64,000 bases of DNA from Pseudoneurospora amorphoporcata (GCA_033297205.1 MU859126.1:1-64000); one strand, 5' to 3'; shown: positions 1 to 10,969, counted from the stretch's first letter. A program made the numbers and translations. The notes: a model not told the origin generated them from the letters alone.

Positions 1-48
1 GAGGTTGAGAAGATCAACAAGGCTTTCGAGACCAAAGTAGTTTATTAG
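1..48 (+). CDS. possible 3' end of an unidentified protein-coding gene (partial)
   Basis: Reading from the first base, frame 1 gives a 15-residue tail EVEKINKAFETKVVY followed by TAG. The codons and the mixed charged/hydrophobic character look like a genuine protein C-terminus, and the bases after it look like 3' untranslated sequence. The gene would lie mostly outside the window to the left. I do not recognise the family from so few residues, and a chance reading is possible. Confidence 0.3.
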   Translation, partial: EVEKINKAFETKVVY

Positions 49-828
49 CTGAATTGAACTACTGTTCCAAGCCCTGAATACAGCCCTTGTCACATGATCC
101 AGGGAAGTGGGGCTTCCCCCTATTTTGTGCATCGCTGAATCCACAGAATGTAAACAATCACCAAGTGGATTTTATGGTGTCACACAGTCACGATGGTCCT
201 CCAGCTCACCCATTGTCTCTGCTGCATCTGCCATGTCTTTGCGTGCAACATATCAGGAGACATTTATTGTTCCCCTTTCGATTGTTGTCAAAGAATCTTT
301 CTCGCTCTCAAAATACGCACTAGCTTCTCAAACCCCAGGAAGATTGAAGCCAAGCCAAACGAAATATTGTACCTACAGGTACCTATCAACTTCCTTCCAC
401 TGTCTTCACGAACCTCGAAGCGAACAAGACAGACCTACCTAATTCCGGCTCACCGCTATTGTCCCTACATCTTCGTCGACAGCTGTACATATTTCTCTAA
501 TAAACAAACAGTACCTTACTTTCACAATCACGTTGCACGCCTGCACCTCCTCACTAGTATCACGATCCTCTCCCTCCCTCTCCTCCTCTTCATACCACCC
601 ACCCAAGCTCAAGTCTCCGACCGCTTCTGTCCCTGGTTTGCTACTGGACGGTCCCGAACGAGATGGCTGACCTTCCCGAGTCCAAATACGAGTCCTTCTG
701 CCACGCATTCGTGCACATGCATGATGCCCATCGTCGACAAGCCCCCGGACAAGGAAGGACACGAAAAAGCCGATCCAACGTCGCCATCGTGAACAACAAC
801 TTCACCGAGCTTTTTCGCATACGACCGC
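49..828. other. intergenic/5' leader region with weak coding signal at its right end
   Basis: Bases 540-660 are strongly pyrimidine-rich (CTCC/CTTC runs) as in fungal 5' leaders. An ATG at 663 in good context (GAGATGGCT) opens a frame starting MADLPESKYESFCHAF that looks coding for about 25 residues. That frame does not connect to the following exon at 829 by any canonical intron that I can see. No other gene is evident in this stretch. Confidence 0.5.
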
Positions 829-1099
829 ATGCTACATACAGTACAGCATGTCATCGATCCTGCCCACGAGACCGGCGAGGTGCGCTCCTGGGGTTGCGAA
901 TTTTTCCGTGAAGGGGAGGGAGGACCAGCAGGGGGGTGGACCGTGGATGGGGAAGTGAGGCCGTGAGTTCTTTTCTTTTTCCTTTTTTTTTTTTTTTTTT
1001 TTTCTTTTTTTTTTTTGATGCAGATACATTGAATGGGGGCTTGGTGAAAAAATTCAACGGTTCCTAGAGATCTCCTTTGTGGAGGGGGAGAAGGGTTAA
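829..1099 (+). CDS. small spliced gene, conserved-looking hypothetical protein (5' end uncertain)
   Basis: Two exons join cleanly: 829-962 and 1024-1099, with a 61-nt intron that starts GTGAGT and ends TGATGCAG and consists mostly of T tracts. The joined frame encodes a 69-residue protein starting MLHTVQHVIDPAHETGEVRS, containing SWGCEFFREGEG and GWTVDGEVRPYIEWGLGEKI across the junction, and ending VEGEKG before TAA at 1097. The frame stays open upstream of 829 to about 793 (SPSFFAYDR), so the true start is probably further 5'. The plausible start at 663 is in another frame, and a TGA at 790 lies between. Either an unusual intron or a frameshift separates them. I do not recognise a family. 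The evidence for a real gene is the sensible splice and the coding character on both sides. Confidence 0.5.
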
Positions 1100-1604
1100 G
1101 TGGAAGATGTGGTTGTTGTCTTTGAATGAACTTTTGCTGATTCAAGATGGATGATGTTTTGTTTCTAGACCAAAGATTTTGTGGTAAAGATTTAGAGGGA
1201 AATAACAAACTGTCCGTGACCATTCTTCCACTGTTTCCGGGAACGCAGGAGTCGACGTGGAAAGTTGTGAAAAACGTTGCGCTGAGCAACAGCTATCTCA
1301 TTTTTCATACTTGGTTCTTCGATGGGAAGTAGGATAGCTTCTGAGCAGCTCAGTGCATTATAGATGGCTCCGTTCTGGTGGTTGGAGTTGGAGGTATTCA
1401 TTGTTTGGACTCGACGTTTCAGAAGGTTGCCAGTCCAGTCAGTCACCCTTCCTTCCACCCACAATGCTTCTGTCAAAGAGGGTGAAAAAAGGAAAAAAAA
1501 AAAAAAAAAAAAAAAACAAAAAAAAAAAAAAAAACTCTTCAACCAAGCTGCGTTTTCTCTAAGACGATGCAAAAAGATCGCGAATGAAGAGTTCATAAAA
1601 AGTT

Positions 1605-1693
1605 TGCGGTTTGTGTGGATCGAACACACGACCTTCAGATTTATGAGTGAAGTGGACTTCAGTCTGACGCTCTCCCAACTGAGCTAAACCCGC
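1605..1693 (-). tRNA. tRNA-Phe (GAA) with a 16-nt intron
   Basis: On the minus strand the sequence runs GCGGGTTTAGCTCAGTTGGG (D-arm with A box) to ACACAAACCGCA. The anticodon stem TCAGA/TCTGA encloses loop CTGAAG...A, giving anticodon GAA. A 16-nt intron sits after position 37, the normal eukaryotic tRNA intron site. The T-arm has TTCGATC. Position 5-68 of the acceptor stem is a G-A mismatch; the other six pairs form. TTTTT follows within a few bases downstream on the minus strand, a Pol III stop. Confidence 0.95.
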
Positions 1694-1960
1694 TTGTCGT
1701 TTGTTCTTTCAAAAGCCTTTTCTTATAACCGGAGCCTGAACTGCGTGCACGTCCCGTGAAGCTCCTACAATACCCGCCTTGACTAACGTATTTCTCCACG
1801 ACGCCAACGCGATGGCTTCAGATATGCGATGATAGATCTTTCGGCATCAAGTCGAATCTTGCAATGTTGAGTATTTCCTTTTATATGCGATTAATACGAA
1901 ACAAAGACCGGAGTATTGGCGCCAGACTCAAACATCCCTAGGTCCCAACCCCCGTGCCCA

Positions 1961-3482
1961 TTATCCCTGCGACGGATTATTCGGGTTATTCACAGCATAG
2001 TGGTAGTACCCATTATGCCTCTGCCACCAGCTGGGCCTATGGTGTGCCGCAGGCCTGGTCAGCTCGCTCGTGCACTCGCTATTGATATTCCTCCTTCTCT
2101 TATTCTCCTGGCACTTGCACCTGCACCCCGTCCCGCCCTCCGAGGGGGCCGTCATCTTGCCCGTGTCGCCCAACGCCTTATTACCGAGCAACTGCTGATC
2201 CATCGGTGCGTTCCCGGGACACTGCCATAGCTTGTCGTGCTCGTAGCCAATATCCGAAAAGTGGTGGATCTTCTCCGGCGGGAGAAGCATGTGCACGGCG
2301 AGCGTGTGGACGGGGGCGTCGCCCCAGCGCTCCGAGTAGAAGCCGCTCTTGCTCTCTAGGTAGCGGTAGTAGTCCTGGTATTTGTCGCTGCGGAAGAAGT
2401 CCAGGTTGGCGATCTCAAAGTTGCTCCAGTAGTGGCACATGTTCCACTTGATGCCGGAGTTGTCGTGCTCGGAGACCCCGAAGAAGCCGAGGAACCAGCG
2501 GACGGGGGCCGGGTACCACATCACTTGGTACAGCGCGTTCCAGGCGGGTGTTCGGGGAATGCCCTTTTCGATGCGGTAGTCGTCCGTGGTTTTGAATAGG
2601 GACGGGCAGGTTTCGCCCATCTCCCAGAGCGCAATCGTCCAGCCGTAGACCTTGTCGCGTTTTGCCATCTCGGCAAAGGGGTCATAGGTGAGGGCGCAGC
2701 TGTAGCGTACGCTGGGCTCAAGGCGCCAGTACCATTTGTACGGTCTCAGGGCTTCGAGGTTGTAGAACTCGCTGTTTGCGACAACACAAGGCTTAGCATA
2801 AGAATCCCCCACACAAAACGACGTATCGGGAGACGTACCCAGAGTAAAACCGACACATGTGGTGATAACTCTCCATATCACCATAGACGATTCCCTTCTC
2901 ACCCTGCTTCTTCATCTGCAACTTGGCCTTCGTCTTTTTCTCCTCATTCATCTCCTCAGGAAACCCCCACTTTCCCTTCTCGATCACCTCGAACCTGACT
3001 TCAGTCTCATTGCTCACAGCCCTGCTCAGAGCATCCTTGAATTCCTCCGTCCAGGGAACGTCGTTCAGGAACAAAATCGGGTAGTGGAACCACCGGTTGA
3101 ACTGCCATTCGATATCGAACACCGTCGATCTCGCATCTTCGGTCTCACTGTTCCGCGCCAACATGACAAACGTGGCGTTCTCGCGTGGCTGCGCGGCCAT
3201 AACCGACGGGTCCAGGCATCCTGACGCAAACGGCTGGTCGAGATCCTGGTCGGGGCGCACAACGCGCGTGCGGTAGAGGTGAATCGGGAGGTCGATGAGG
3301 TAGAGGACGAAGAGCAGTATGGCGATTTTGAGAAGCAGCTTGATGCGGCGACGGTTACGCCCATTAGGCCCCGAGAGCCGGAGTCGTCGAAATTGCAACA
3401 TGAGGATCTGTCCTACTCGCGCCAGCAGGTCAAACGCGAGAGACAGCGTGCCATGCTGGGAATATGCGTGGTAGTAGCCCAT
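1961..3482 (-). CDS. Golgi alpha-1,2-mannosyltransferase, Kre2/Mnt1/Ktr family (GT15)
   Basis: This is a type II membrane glycosyltransferase that should extend O- and N-linked mannans with GDP-mannose in the Golgi. Exons are 2839-3482 and 1961-2771; the 67-nt intron has donor GTACGT and acceptor AACAG. The protein has 484 residues, within the usual family range. A hydrophobic anchor lies at about residues 49-66 (KLLLKIAILLFVLYLIDL), after a short basic cytosolic tail. Family blocks visible in order are FVMLARNSE, YHHMCRFYSGEFYNLEAL (restored by the splice), YWRLEPSVRYSCALTYDPF, ALWEMGETCPSLF, HYWSNFEIANLDFF and the IHHFSDIGYEHDKLWQCP region. The C-terminus carries an additional Cys-, Arg- and Pro-containing tail (GCRCKCQENKRRR). 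The start at 3482 is the first ATG before the anchor. Which Kre2/Ktr paralogue it is cannot be told by eye. Confidence 0.93.
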
Positions 3483-5069
3483 CTTTTTGACACATGAGAT
3501 GACAGATGGCCAAGACTGTTCCGTGTGGCTTTGTGTGCTTACTTGTACACCTGCCTACCGCATCCCAAAACAAAGACACAAACAATCAAGGATCGCCAGA
3601 ATCGATGCAGGTCGATGGCAGAGAGTGACATCTAATAAGATGATCAACCCTGCTGCCTGCTTAACAGCCCATTGTGTTGTCGCAACGAGCAAGGGCACAG
3701 CCGCACATGTAGAACGACCAACAGTCCTCTTTTGTGCCGTATACCCATGATGGAATTTCCTACTTGATCAGCTAGTGTCTTGGCTGTCATAGACGGACGG
3801 GACGTTGGAGGGCGAGAACAAAGAAAAACAAAGAGTAAGGGAACCAACAGACTTTGTTGCTTGCCACTAGATAGGTAAAATCATTTGGGTTAGTGATGAC
3901 CAACAACCAATGGCACACACTACCATGTTACAGTGGATTGCCATGACTGAGCAGGGCCTAAGCCGTTACTGGCCATTACAGTGATAAGTCCAGTAGATGA
4001 AAGGCCGGAGATTGCAAAGGAACGCTCATGTGATGTTTTGTCGAGGGAGGACGGGAGAACGCCAACTCGCGGTGAAGAGAATTGATGAATGTTTTGTGGT
4101 CGTTTGTAGACGATGAGAATAATGGAAGTAGGGGTCCGAACGGAACCATCGATCTCGAGGATAGTTGAGATGGTGTTAACAATATGTCGCATTCCATCGG
4201 CGCTATGTCGGAAAACTTGGAGATGGCAGCCAGATGGCAATGGAGACAGGAGGTACGCATGCACTTGCAAACATACCTATTGACGTCACACTCTTCCTCT
4301 TCCAACGCAAACGATCCTCCACAGGTCGTCTGACGCAAATCAAAGCCTTCGCGCGAAGTTTGGAACATCGTGAACGGGCCAGCAAATGACGGCGAATGAC
4401 CGGTGGACGCCGGGCTCCGGAAGCGGTGCTGATAAAGCAAAGGGTCACCGCCGGCGCTGGCCCCCGGCTTAGCCCCATACTTTTCCGAAACCCAGACCGG
4501 ATATCCTCGGAGACTTTGCCCTGACGGCCTTGATCCGGGATTCTCAAAGGTGCGTCTGCATGCTGCCAAGCCGGGTTTGTTACGTGAGAGAAACTGATTC
4601 TCCTACACTACAGCGAAGCCGCCATCACGCTAACAATCTGGTGGGACCAGTTAATGAGCCCGTGCCAGTCATGTTCGACGTTTTGTTCTGCCCAGAGAAG
4701 AATCAGAGAAGCCCGGGAACTCGGGAAGCCTCTCCGCCATTCCAGATTCCAGCCACCCTGTTATACCACCCCGCGAATTGCGAAGAAAGCTTTTTTTTTC
4801 TTGCCTTGAATCCCTGTCATGCCTGGGTTGAGCCCGCTTTGTCCTCCACCCGGCCCTCCACTTAAAGGCGCCAGATACCTACCGCCACTTGTTGTCACCG
4901 TGACTTAAACTGAACAACGTGCATTCTCTTATATCAGAGGAGAACATCATCTTTTCGTTGACCTCGTCCCTGAACGAGCAGGAGAAAGCCCTGAACCAAC
5001 ACTCCTCCCGAACCTTGGAAGTTACCTTTCGAGACTCGAGATTATCTGTCGACAAAAAACCCCCGATAA
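3483..5069. other. intergenic region, divergent promoters
   Basis: This stretch separates the mannosyltransferase (minus) from the MFS transporter (plus), so it should carry both promoters. I see no convincing coding frame, tRNA or repeat. Bases 4790-4800 hold a short T run. The last 150 bases before 5070 are unremarkable leader sequence. Confidence 0.6.
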
Positions 5070-6646
5070 ATGACCCTAGGTCGAGCTCCTAATGCAGAGG
5101 ACAGCTGCCTAAAAAACCATCAGCAGTCCCCGGTGGGCGAATCATTGTCATCACTCCCGACCTTTATCGACTCCCCCAGCGACCAGGAAAAGGGCAGATC
5201 GTTCGTCTCGAGCCGCGGAAACAACTCGGATGGACGGGACTCGGGACCGGAATCCGACACCATCCAAGACCTCAGCGACAGCCCCGACGATGCAGGCGTC
5301 AAGTGCGAGAACGGCCTTGCCCGGCAGCAGTCTGCGGCGACCACCATAATCGACTTTCCCGAAGGTGGCCTGCAGGGCTGGCTGGTAGTGTTTGGGTCCT
5401 TTTGCGCCATGATATCCGTGTTTGGACTCATCAACTCTGCCGCCGTTTTCGAATCTTATTTCTCGGCACATCAGCTTGTCAACCACAGCGCGTCCGAGAT
5501 CGGATGGATCTTCTCCCTTTACCTCTTTATCGTCTTCTTTGTGGGCATCCAAGTCGGCCCCATTTTCGATCGGTATGGGGCGCGCCTCTTGGTCGCCGTG
5601 GGTAGTACCCTGGTTGTCCTCAGCCTGATGCTGTTGAGCCTCAGCAAAAGTAAGTCTTCCTTGCTATTTCCGCACCGATTTGTCCATGACGCATGGGACT
5701 AACAATGGACACAGCTTATTATCAGATCATGCTGACATACTCGGTTCTCGGTGGCTTGGGCGGTGCCCTTCTCAACTGTCCTGCGTACGGATCCATCACA
5801 CACTTCTTCAATGTGCGCCGTGGACTGGCAACAGGTGTTGCCACCATTTCGGGCGGCATTGGTGGTGTCGTGTTCCCCATTCTGTTGCGGTATACCCTCC
5901 CCTCGATTGGGTTCCCCTGGAGCTGCCGCATTCTTGGCTTCATTATGCTCGGCCTCGCTGTGCCCGCCAACCTCTTTATCAAGACTCGACTGAAGCCCAA
6001 GATCAGCCACGAAAAACCCAAGGTGTCGTCGCTTTTGCCCGACTTTTCCGGGTTCCGAGACCTTCGCTATGCGTTTTCGGCCATCGGCATCTTCTTTATG
6101 GAATGGGGCCTGTTCATGCCCTTGACGTACATCGTCTCGTACGCGGCGGCGCATGGGCAGGATGCGACCGAGAGCTACCTGCTCCTGTCGTACCTCAACG
6201 CCGGGTCTGTCTTGGGCCGAGTGCTCCCCGGTCTCTTTGCCGATCGCTTGGGACGGTTCAACGTAGTGATTATCACCATCTCGCTGTGTGCGATTCTCGT
6301 GTTCGCCATGTGGCTGCCGGCCGCCACGTCCAAGTCGGTGCTGATCGGATATGCTGTGCTCTTTGGATGTGCCAGCGGAAGCAACCTCGGCTTGGTACCC
6401 GTATGCCTCGGACAGTTGTGTGACGCTCGTCAGTTCGGTCGGTACTACTCGACGGCCATGATGGTGGCCAGTTTCGGTACGCTTAGCAGTGTACCCATCG
6501 GTGGCGCCTTGTTGGAGATGGGCTCTGCTGAGACGGGCTGGCGAGCCGTCATCATATTTTCGGGCCTATCGTACGCCATTGCCCTGGCGTGTTATACCAC
6601 CGCTCGTGTTCTCGCTGTCGGCTTCAACCCGCGGGTCAAGTTCTAG
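5070..6646 (+). CDS. MFS transporter, monocarboxylate-porter (MCT) type
   Basis: This is a plasma-membrane permease of the fungal monocarboxylate transporter-like group; the substrate is unknown. Exons are 5070-5649 and 5715-6646 with a 65-nt intron (GTAAGT...CACAG), giving 503 residues. Residues 1-100 are a hydrophilic, Ser/Asp-rich cytosolic region. The first membrane span begins near GWLVVFGSFCAMISVFGL, preceded by FPEGGLQ, typical of this family. About twelve hydrophobic segments follow. MFS signature loops are GPIFDRYGARLLVAVGS between TM2 and TM3 and GRVLPGLFADRLGRFNVV between TM8 and TM9. The splice restores SLSKTYYQIMLTYSVLGGLG in TM4. A long charged stretch near KTRLKPKISHEKPKVSSLL is the central cytosolic loop. 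In fungi such proteins are annotated as monocarboxylate, riboflavin or secondary-metabolite porters, and sequence alone does not decide between these. Confidence 0.92.
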
Positions 6647-7181
6647 TCGGACGGCGATGTTTTTTCTTTTTTTTCGGTGTTGAGGAATTGGATATAGACA
6701 AAAGAAGCAATTGGATAGCTAGATAATGTTAATGAGAAATGATCAACGCCGCAAAAGAGTTCTCGTTTGTGCAACCAGTGAAAGTGTCGAAGAAGGAAGT
6801 GGACGAGAGTGAGCGACCTTTCCATTGCCAGCCGAGCCCGGACGAGAACACAGCCCGGTGGTCCCGTAGAAGACATCCATGGATGCACTCCCGCTGTGCC
6901 GTGTTCAGCTCAGCTGAGGACGGGCGTCGGGCGGTTAGGCTGCATGTTTCGCTGAAACCCCACCGAAGCCGTAGGGCTCAGGCACCCGCGATGGCAAAAC
7001 GCGGGGTGATTTCTCAGCAAACCCCGCCGCCGACCAGAAAATTTCAACCCCACATTCCGTCGCAAGTCTTCGATATTCAGTGACGAAAACAAAGTCGCAA
7101 CATTTCCCCAGCAACTAAAAGTGACAAGTCAACAACCGGAGACATTGTCAGCCACGACAGCACATCTGCGGTACACATACA
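6647..7181. other. intergenic region between two plus-strand genes
   Basis: This holds the 3' flank of the MFS gene (T-rich at 6660-6675) and the promoter and leader of dph2. No frame, RNA gene or repeat that I can support. Confidence 0.6.
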
Positions 7182-8975
7182 ATGGCGGGCGAACTCAACG
7201 CGGCACCGGTCCTTTCCACACCGGAAGACCACCTTTTCGAATACGCAGTGGTCCCAACCGACGACACGACCAAGCCGAAATCAGACGACGAACTCGGCGA
7301 CATCTACGAGATCTCCAGGACAGCAAAGGAGATTGGAGAGGGAGGATGGAGGAGAATTGGCCTACAGTTTCCCGACCATATGCTTTGCGATTCCCCCAGA
7401 GTCGTCCAACTCCTAGAGAAAGAGCTCGCTTCTCTACCACAACCGACAGCGACGACGACGTCTATCACAGACTCGCAGTCAACACCGACAGCATGCCACC
7501 AGCCCACCGCGACGCACAATGGACAATGCGGTCGCGATTCCCAGCAAAACGGTACAGGCTGTGGATGTGCTAAACAAGCTCCAGTACCAGTAGTAACATC
7601 ACAGTCCAAGGCCCGTCGAGTCTACGTCCTCGCCGATACCTCGTACAGCGCCTGCTGCGTCGACGAGATTGCCGCCGAACACGTTAACGCCGATGTCGTT
7701 GTCCACTATGGCCGCTCATGCCTCTCGCCTACTTCTCGTCTTCCCGTCATCTACGTTTTCACCAAGCATACCCTCGACCGCGATGCTGCCCTCGCCGCCT
7801 TCGAGAAGGAATACCCGGATAAGGAGGCCAAGGTGGTTCTTATGGCCGATGTCACATACCAAGTTCACGTCCAGTCGCTGTTGTCTGAGCTCCACACTCG
7901 TGGTTACGCCAACCTGCTAGCCACCGAGATTGTTCACAACCCAATGGGCAGGATACCAAACAGAAAGATTGTGGACGCTGAGGGCAAAGAGGTTGAAATC
8001 AGCAATGGCAGCGAAACCTCGACGGGCTTGAATCTCCGGGATTACTCCATTTTCCACGTCTCCCAACCGCCAACCGCGCTTCTCCTCGCCCTATGCTCCA
8101 GAGTCAAAAACCTCTACATCTTCCAGACCTCTTCTGATAGCTCCTCGTTGTACTCCGCTCAGCGCCTCCTTGGTCGCCGTTATGCCCGCCTCCTCTCCCT
8201 AACTACCGCTGGCATCATCGGTATCCTTGTCAACACCCTCTCAGTATCGAACTACCTTTCCTCGATCGATAGTATCCGCAAGCAGATTGCTGCTGCCGGC
8301 AAGAAAAGCTACACTATGGTGGTTGGAAAGCTCAACCCGGCCAAGCTTGCCAACTTTGCTGAAATCGACGGCTGGGTGGTTGTCGGCTGCTGGGAGAGCT
8401 CTCTCATTGAGGATGATGCCGGCTTCTACAAGCCCGTCATTACCCCCTTTGAGCTCGAGCTTGCCCTTGCTAGTGACGATGAAAGAGTCTGGACTGGCGA
8501 GTGGTGGGGTGGCATCGAGGCTGTCAAGCCACCGGTTGAGGAGAAGACGTCCGAGGACACCGAGAACAACCAGACGGCCAATAACGAGCAAGCCGCTAGC
8601 GACGGTGATTTCGACAGCGAAGAGGAGTCAGCACCGCCCGAGTTTGACTGGAGGACAGGAAAGCTTGTCAGCCATAGTAGGCCCATGCGCATGACCGCGT
8701 CGAAGCCCAAGAGTGAAAAGAAGGAGAGTTCGCCTGACAAGCCGGACGCCCCTCCACGATCAAGCGCCTTGACTCTGAGATCCAAGACCCAGGAGCTGGC
8801 ATCAGTCAACGGAGTCGTCAGCCCAGGTGCAGAGTATCTCCGTACTCAGCGGACCTGGGTAGGTCTGGGTACTGATTTCGACGAGGAGGCCAGCATGACG
8901 ATTGAAGAAGGCAGAGGCGGAGTGGCGAGAGGCTACACGGTTGGTGGGGAAGGAGAGAAACATTTGATCGGCTGA
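7182..8975 (+). CDS. dph2: diphthamide biosynthesis protein 2 (Dph2)
   Basis: Dph2 is the partner of Dph1 in the iron-sulfur complex that transfers the 3-amino-3-carboxypropyl group of S-adenosylmethionine to a histidine of elongation factor 2, the first step of diphthamide synthesis in the cytosol. This is a single exon of 597 residues. Visible family blocks: GWRRIGLQFPDHMLCDSPRV near residue 52, VYVLADTSYSACCVDEIAAE, VNADVVVHYGRSCLSPTSRL, the central helix-rich region with YLSSIDSIRKQIAAAGKK, and VVVGCWESSLIEDDAGFYKP. These include the conserved cysteine positions. A C-terminal tail with LRTQRTWVGLGTDF matches the eukaryotic Dph2 ending. A Thr/Ser/Cys-rich insertion lies around residues 95-145. 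The start has context ACAATGGCG. Confidence 0.95.
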   Translation: MAGELNAAPVLSTPEDHLFEYAVVPTDDTTKPKSDDELGDIYEISRTAKEIGEGGWRRIGLQFPDHMLCDSPRVVQLLEKELASLPQPTATTTSITDSQSTPTACHQPTATHNGQCGRDSQQNGTGCGCAKQAPVPVVTSQSKARRVYVLADTSYSACCVDEIAAEHVNADVVVHYGRSCLSPTSRLPVIYVFTKHTLDRDAALAAFEKEYPDKEAKVVLMADVTYQVHVQSLLSELHTRGYANLLATEIVHNPMGRIPNRKIVDAEGKEVEISNGSETSTGLNLRDYSIFHVSQPPTALLLALCSRVKNLYIFQTSSDSSSLYSAQRLLGRRYARLLSLTTAGIIGILVNTLSVSNYLSSIDSIRKQIAAAGKKSYTMVVGKLNPAKLANFAEIDGWVVVGCWESSLIEDDAGFYKPVITPFELELALASDDERVWTGEWWGGIEAVKPPVEEKTSEDTENNQTANNEQAASDGDFDSEEESAPPEFDWRTGKLVSHSRPMRMTASKPKSEKKESSPDKPDAPPRSSALTLRSKTQELASVNGVVSPGAEYLRTQRTWVGLGTDFDEEASMTIEEGRGGVARGYTVGGEGEKHLIG

Positions 8976-9311
8976 AGAGGAGGATATTTTACCTAGTTAG
9001 ACGCCATTGGACACCAATGTTGGTAGAAGTGATACCCACAAAAAGGGAATGGACTGGAGTTACTTTGGACTTACGAAGACGATATCCGGGCCGCGAACAC
9101 GACTCAGTTACTTGGGGGGTTCTTTCGCCTCTTATGGACTATCTACTTCCATCATTTACCATTACCGACGGGGCTGATATTGTAGCGACCGCGGCCTGCA
9201 CAACTACTACGCCTGACCTCCTGCTACCTTATCGTTCAGTCTTCGCCAAACATTAGCAAAGCAACAGCCTCCCCGTCACAGGTGCCACAAGCCTTCGCTC
9301 CCACTGGATTT
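8976..9311. other. convergent intergenic region
   Basis: Short 3'-3' gap between dph2 (plus) and the membrane protein gene (minus). Nothing else seen. Confidence 0.6.
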
Positions 9312-10066
9312 CTACACATGGCCACATAAACAACCTGGTGGGCGATCAGCCATGTCATCCGCGGACCTCTTAGCCTTATACGGCGGGGGCGGTGTCGCCT
9401 CCCTCGCCTGCCCTTTGTGCGCCGCCTCCATCTCGTACTCTTCCTGCTGTCTTCCTTCTCGATGCTGCTGCGGCTCTTGCTGTCGTGTCTCCTCCTGCAT
9501 ATAAGCCAGCGAATAAGCACTATCCAGCGGTGTTCCTGTCGTCGGCGGTACCCTACGTCCCACGCGTGTGTGTCTCTGGAGTCGGTTCCGATACAAAGAG
9601 CGACGGTCAGGGCCAGCATGGCGCCACCATCCCGAGGTCGTACGAATCATATCTCTTCCTCCTCTGTCTCTGCCGCTGTATCTGTCTTTGGTGCTAGTAC
9701 CGGTTCTTCCACCGTGCGGATGGTAGTGGAGTGAGTGGGGGTAGGGGAGGTGGGTGTGCTCTCTTCTCACGCCTCCATGTCCGGTGAGGTGCGCGAGATG
9801 GAATTGGGACTCGAGTTCATTGCTCTTCTTCTTCCGAGGCAGGAGAAAGCAGCAACACCAAACGGACGTGCTCAAGATGGCGATGGCGATGGCGCTGAAA
9901 AGAATGAACATGGGGATCTTGTACTTCTGGTAGAAGCCGTCAGCCGGGACGTTTGCCGGTCTGGTGCCGTCGACGATGGTGTTATCCTGTGAAGTGACTG
10001 ATGTCAGTTGGGCACGACATCATGTGGGAAGATGACCCAGCATTCGGAGAGGCCAATACTTACCAT
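9312..10066 (-). CDS. single-pass membrane protein of unknown function; start codon ends exon 1
   Basis: The best model joins an exon ending exactly with the ATG (10064-10066) to 9312-9986 across a 77-nt intron (donor GTAAGT directly after ATG; acceptor CACAG). The protein is 225 residues and begins MDNTIVDGTRPANVPADGFY. One strong transmembrane span follows at about residues 27-47 (PMFILFSAIAIAILSTSVWC), immediately followed by CCFLLPRKKK, a Cys cluster and basic stop-transfer sequence that could be palmitoylated. The remaining region is hydrophilic and rich in Arg, His, Gln and Pro, with APPYK-like TPPPPYKAKR near the C-terminus. This layout, with N-terminus outside, one span and disordered cytosolic tail, is common for uncharacterised fungal membrane proteins. 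An alternative is a start further upstream in the same frame (the frame is open to about 10276), but the sequence there looks like 5' leader. Confidence 0.65.
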
Positions 10067-10735
10067 GGCTGATGATGTCTTGCTACCGGGTTCTCGGGGT
10101 CTGATCGGAGGCGGGAAAGATATTTGAGTGAATGGGTAGTGTCGGTCAGCTATTGATGGCCGCAATTCCTTCACCAAACCGGCGATTTGGCGCAGTCTAT
10201 GGGGAATATCGATCTCTTCCCATCGGTTTACCGTTCCCGGGAAAAGTTGAAAGGAAAACAGAAACAGGCAAGTCAACCAAACAAAAAAAAAAAAAAAAAA
10301 AAATTACTTCATGAAAACAAATCAAAAACCGAATTGCCGTGAGTCACTACAACGGACAATCCAAAATGGCCAACAATATGTCTGCTAAGACATCGAAAAT
10401 TCAGCTTGCTATTGTTCATCATCGCGTAATCTGGAAACAGTTATGGGGTGAGCCAACCAACGCGTGGTAAATGAGCATGGCGCAGCCTGGAAGTTCGGAT
10501 GAGAACCCTCATGGCCCATCTCGACACCCACTCCCGCCCTCGCGTATTATACCCTCGTGTCTCCGACCTCCGATCTCCGGCACGGGAGTCACTCCTATTG
10601 TTCCAGCCCACCGGTACCAGATGCCAACCGTCACACCGAATCCCTTCGCCATCCTTTGCCTTCACGCTCATAGCCTCATCAGGTCTACACGTAGACGCAT
10701 CTAGCGGGGTGCGTCAGACATCCACCAGCTGGGAG
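10067..10735. other. intergenic region
   Basis: Leader of the membrane-protein gene, an A run at 10282-10302, and otherwise no supported feature. Confidence 0.5.
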
Positions 10736-10969
10736 TCATGCCCTTTGCCGCGCACATGCTGGACACGTTCTATGGCCCGGACATGCTGGACACTGATACT
10801 TTCGCGCTTCCCGTCGACGCAATTTCCATGCTTTGCACTTGGGGCAATCGTATGCTTCTCTTCCCTCTTCTAGATGTGCGGGTAATGGTTCCCACATGTG
10901 CCAGGTCACTCGCTCGCCGCCGCCGTCGAGGAGGCAGATGAAGCGGAAGATGGCGCGGAGGCAGGACAT
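10736..10969 (-). CDS. possible small Cys-rich (zinc-ribbon-like) protein, 77 residues
   Basis: An ATG at 10969 opens a 77-residue frame beginning MSCLRAIFRFICLLDGGGER. It ends with three CxxC pairs: DCPKCK, QCPACPG and TCPACAR. Codons in the first third are C-ending as in the neighbouring genes. The frame remains open for over 70 codons upstream of the ATG without another ATG, so a further 5' exon could be joined. The CxxC pairs suggest zinc binding. I do not recognise a family, and a chance frame is possible. Confidence 0.35.
   Translation of the reverse strand: MSCLRAIFRFICLLDGGGERVTWHMWEPLPAHLEEGREAYDCPKCKAWKLRRREARKYQCPACPGHRTCPACARQRA

Noticed and set aside
1192..1629. 145-codon minus-strand frame with a long Phe run
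   Set aside because: The Phe run is a translated poly(A)/poly(T) tract, and the frame overlaps the tRNA-Phe gene.
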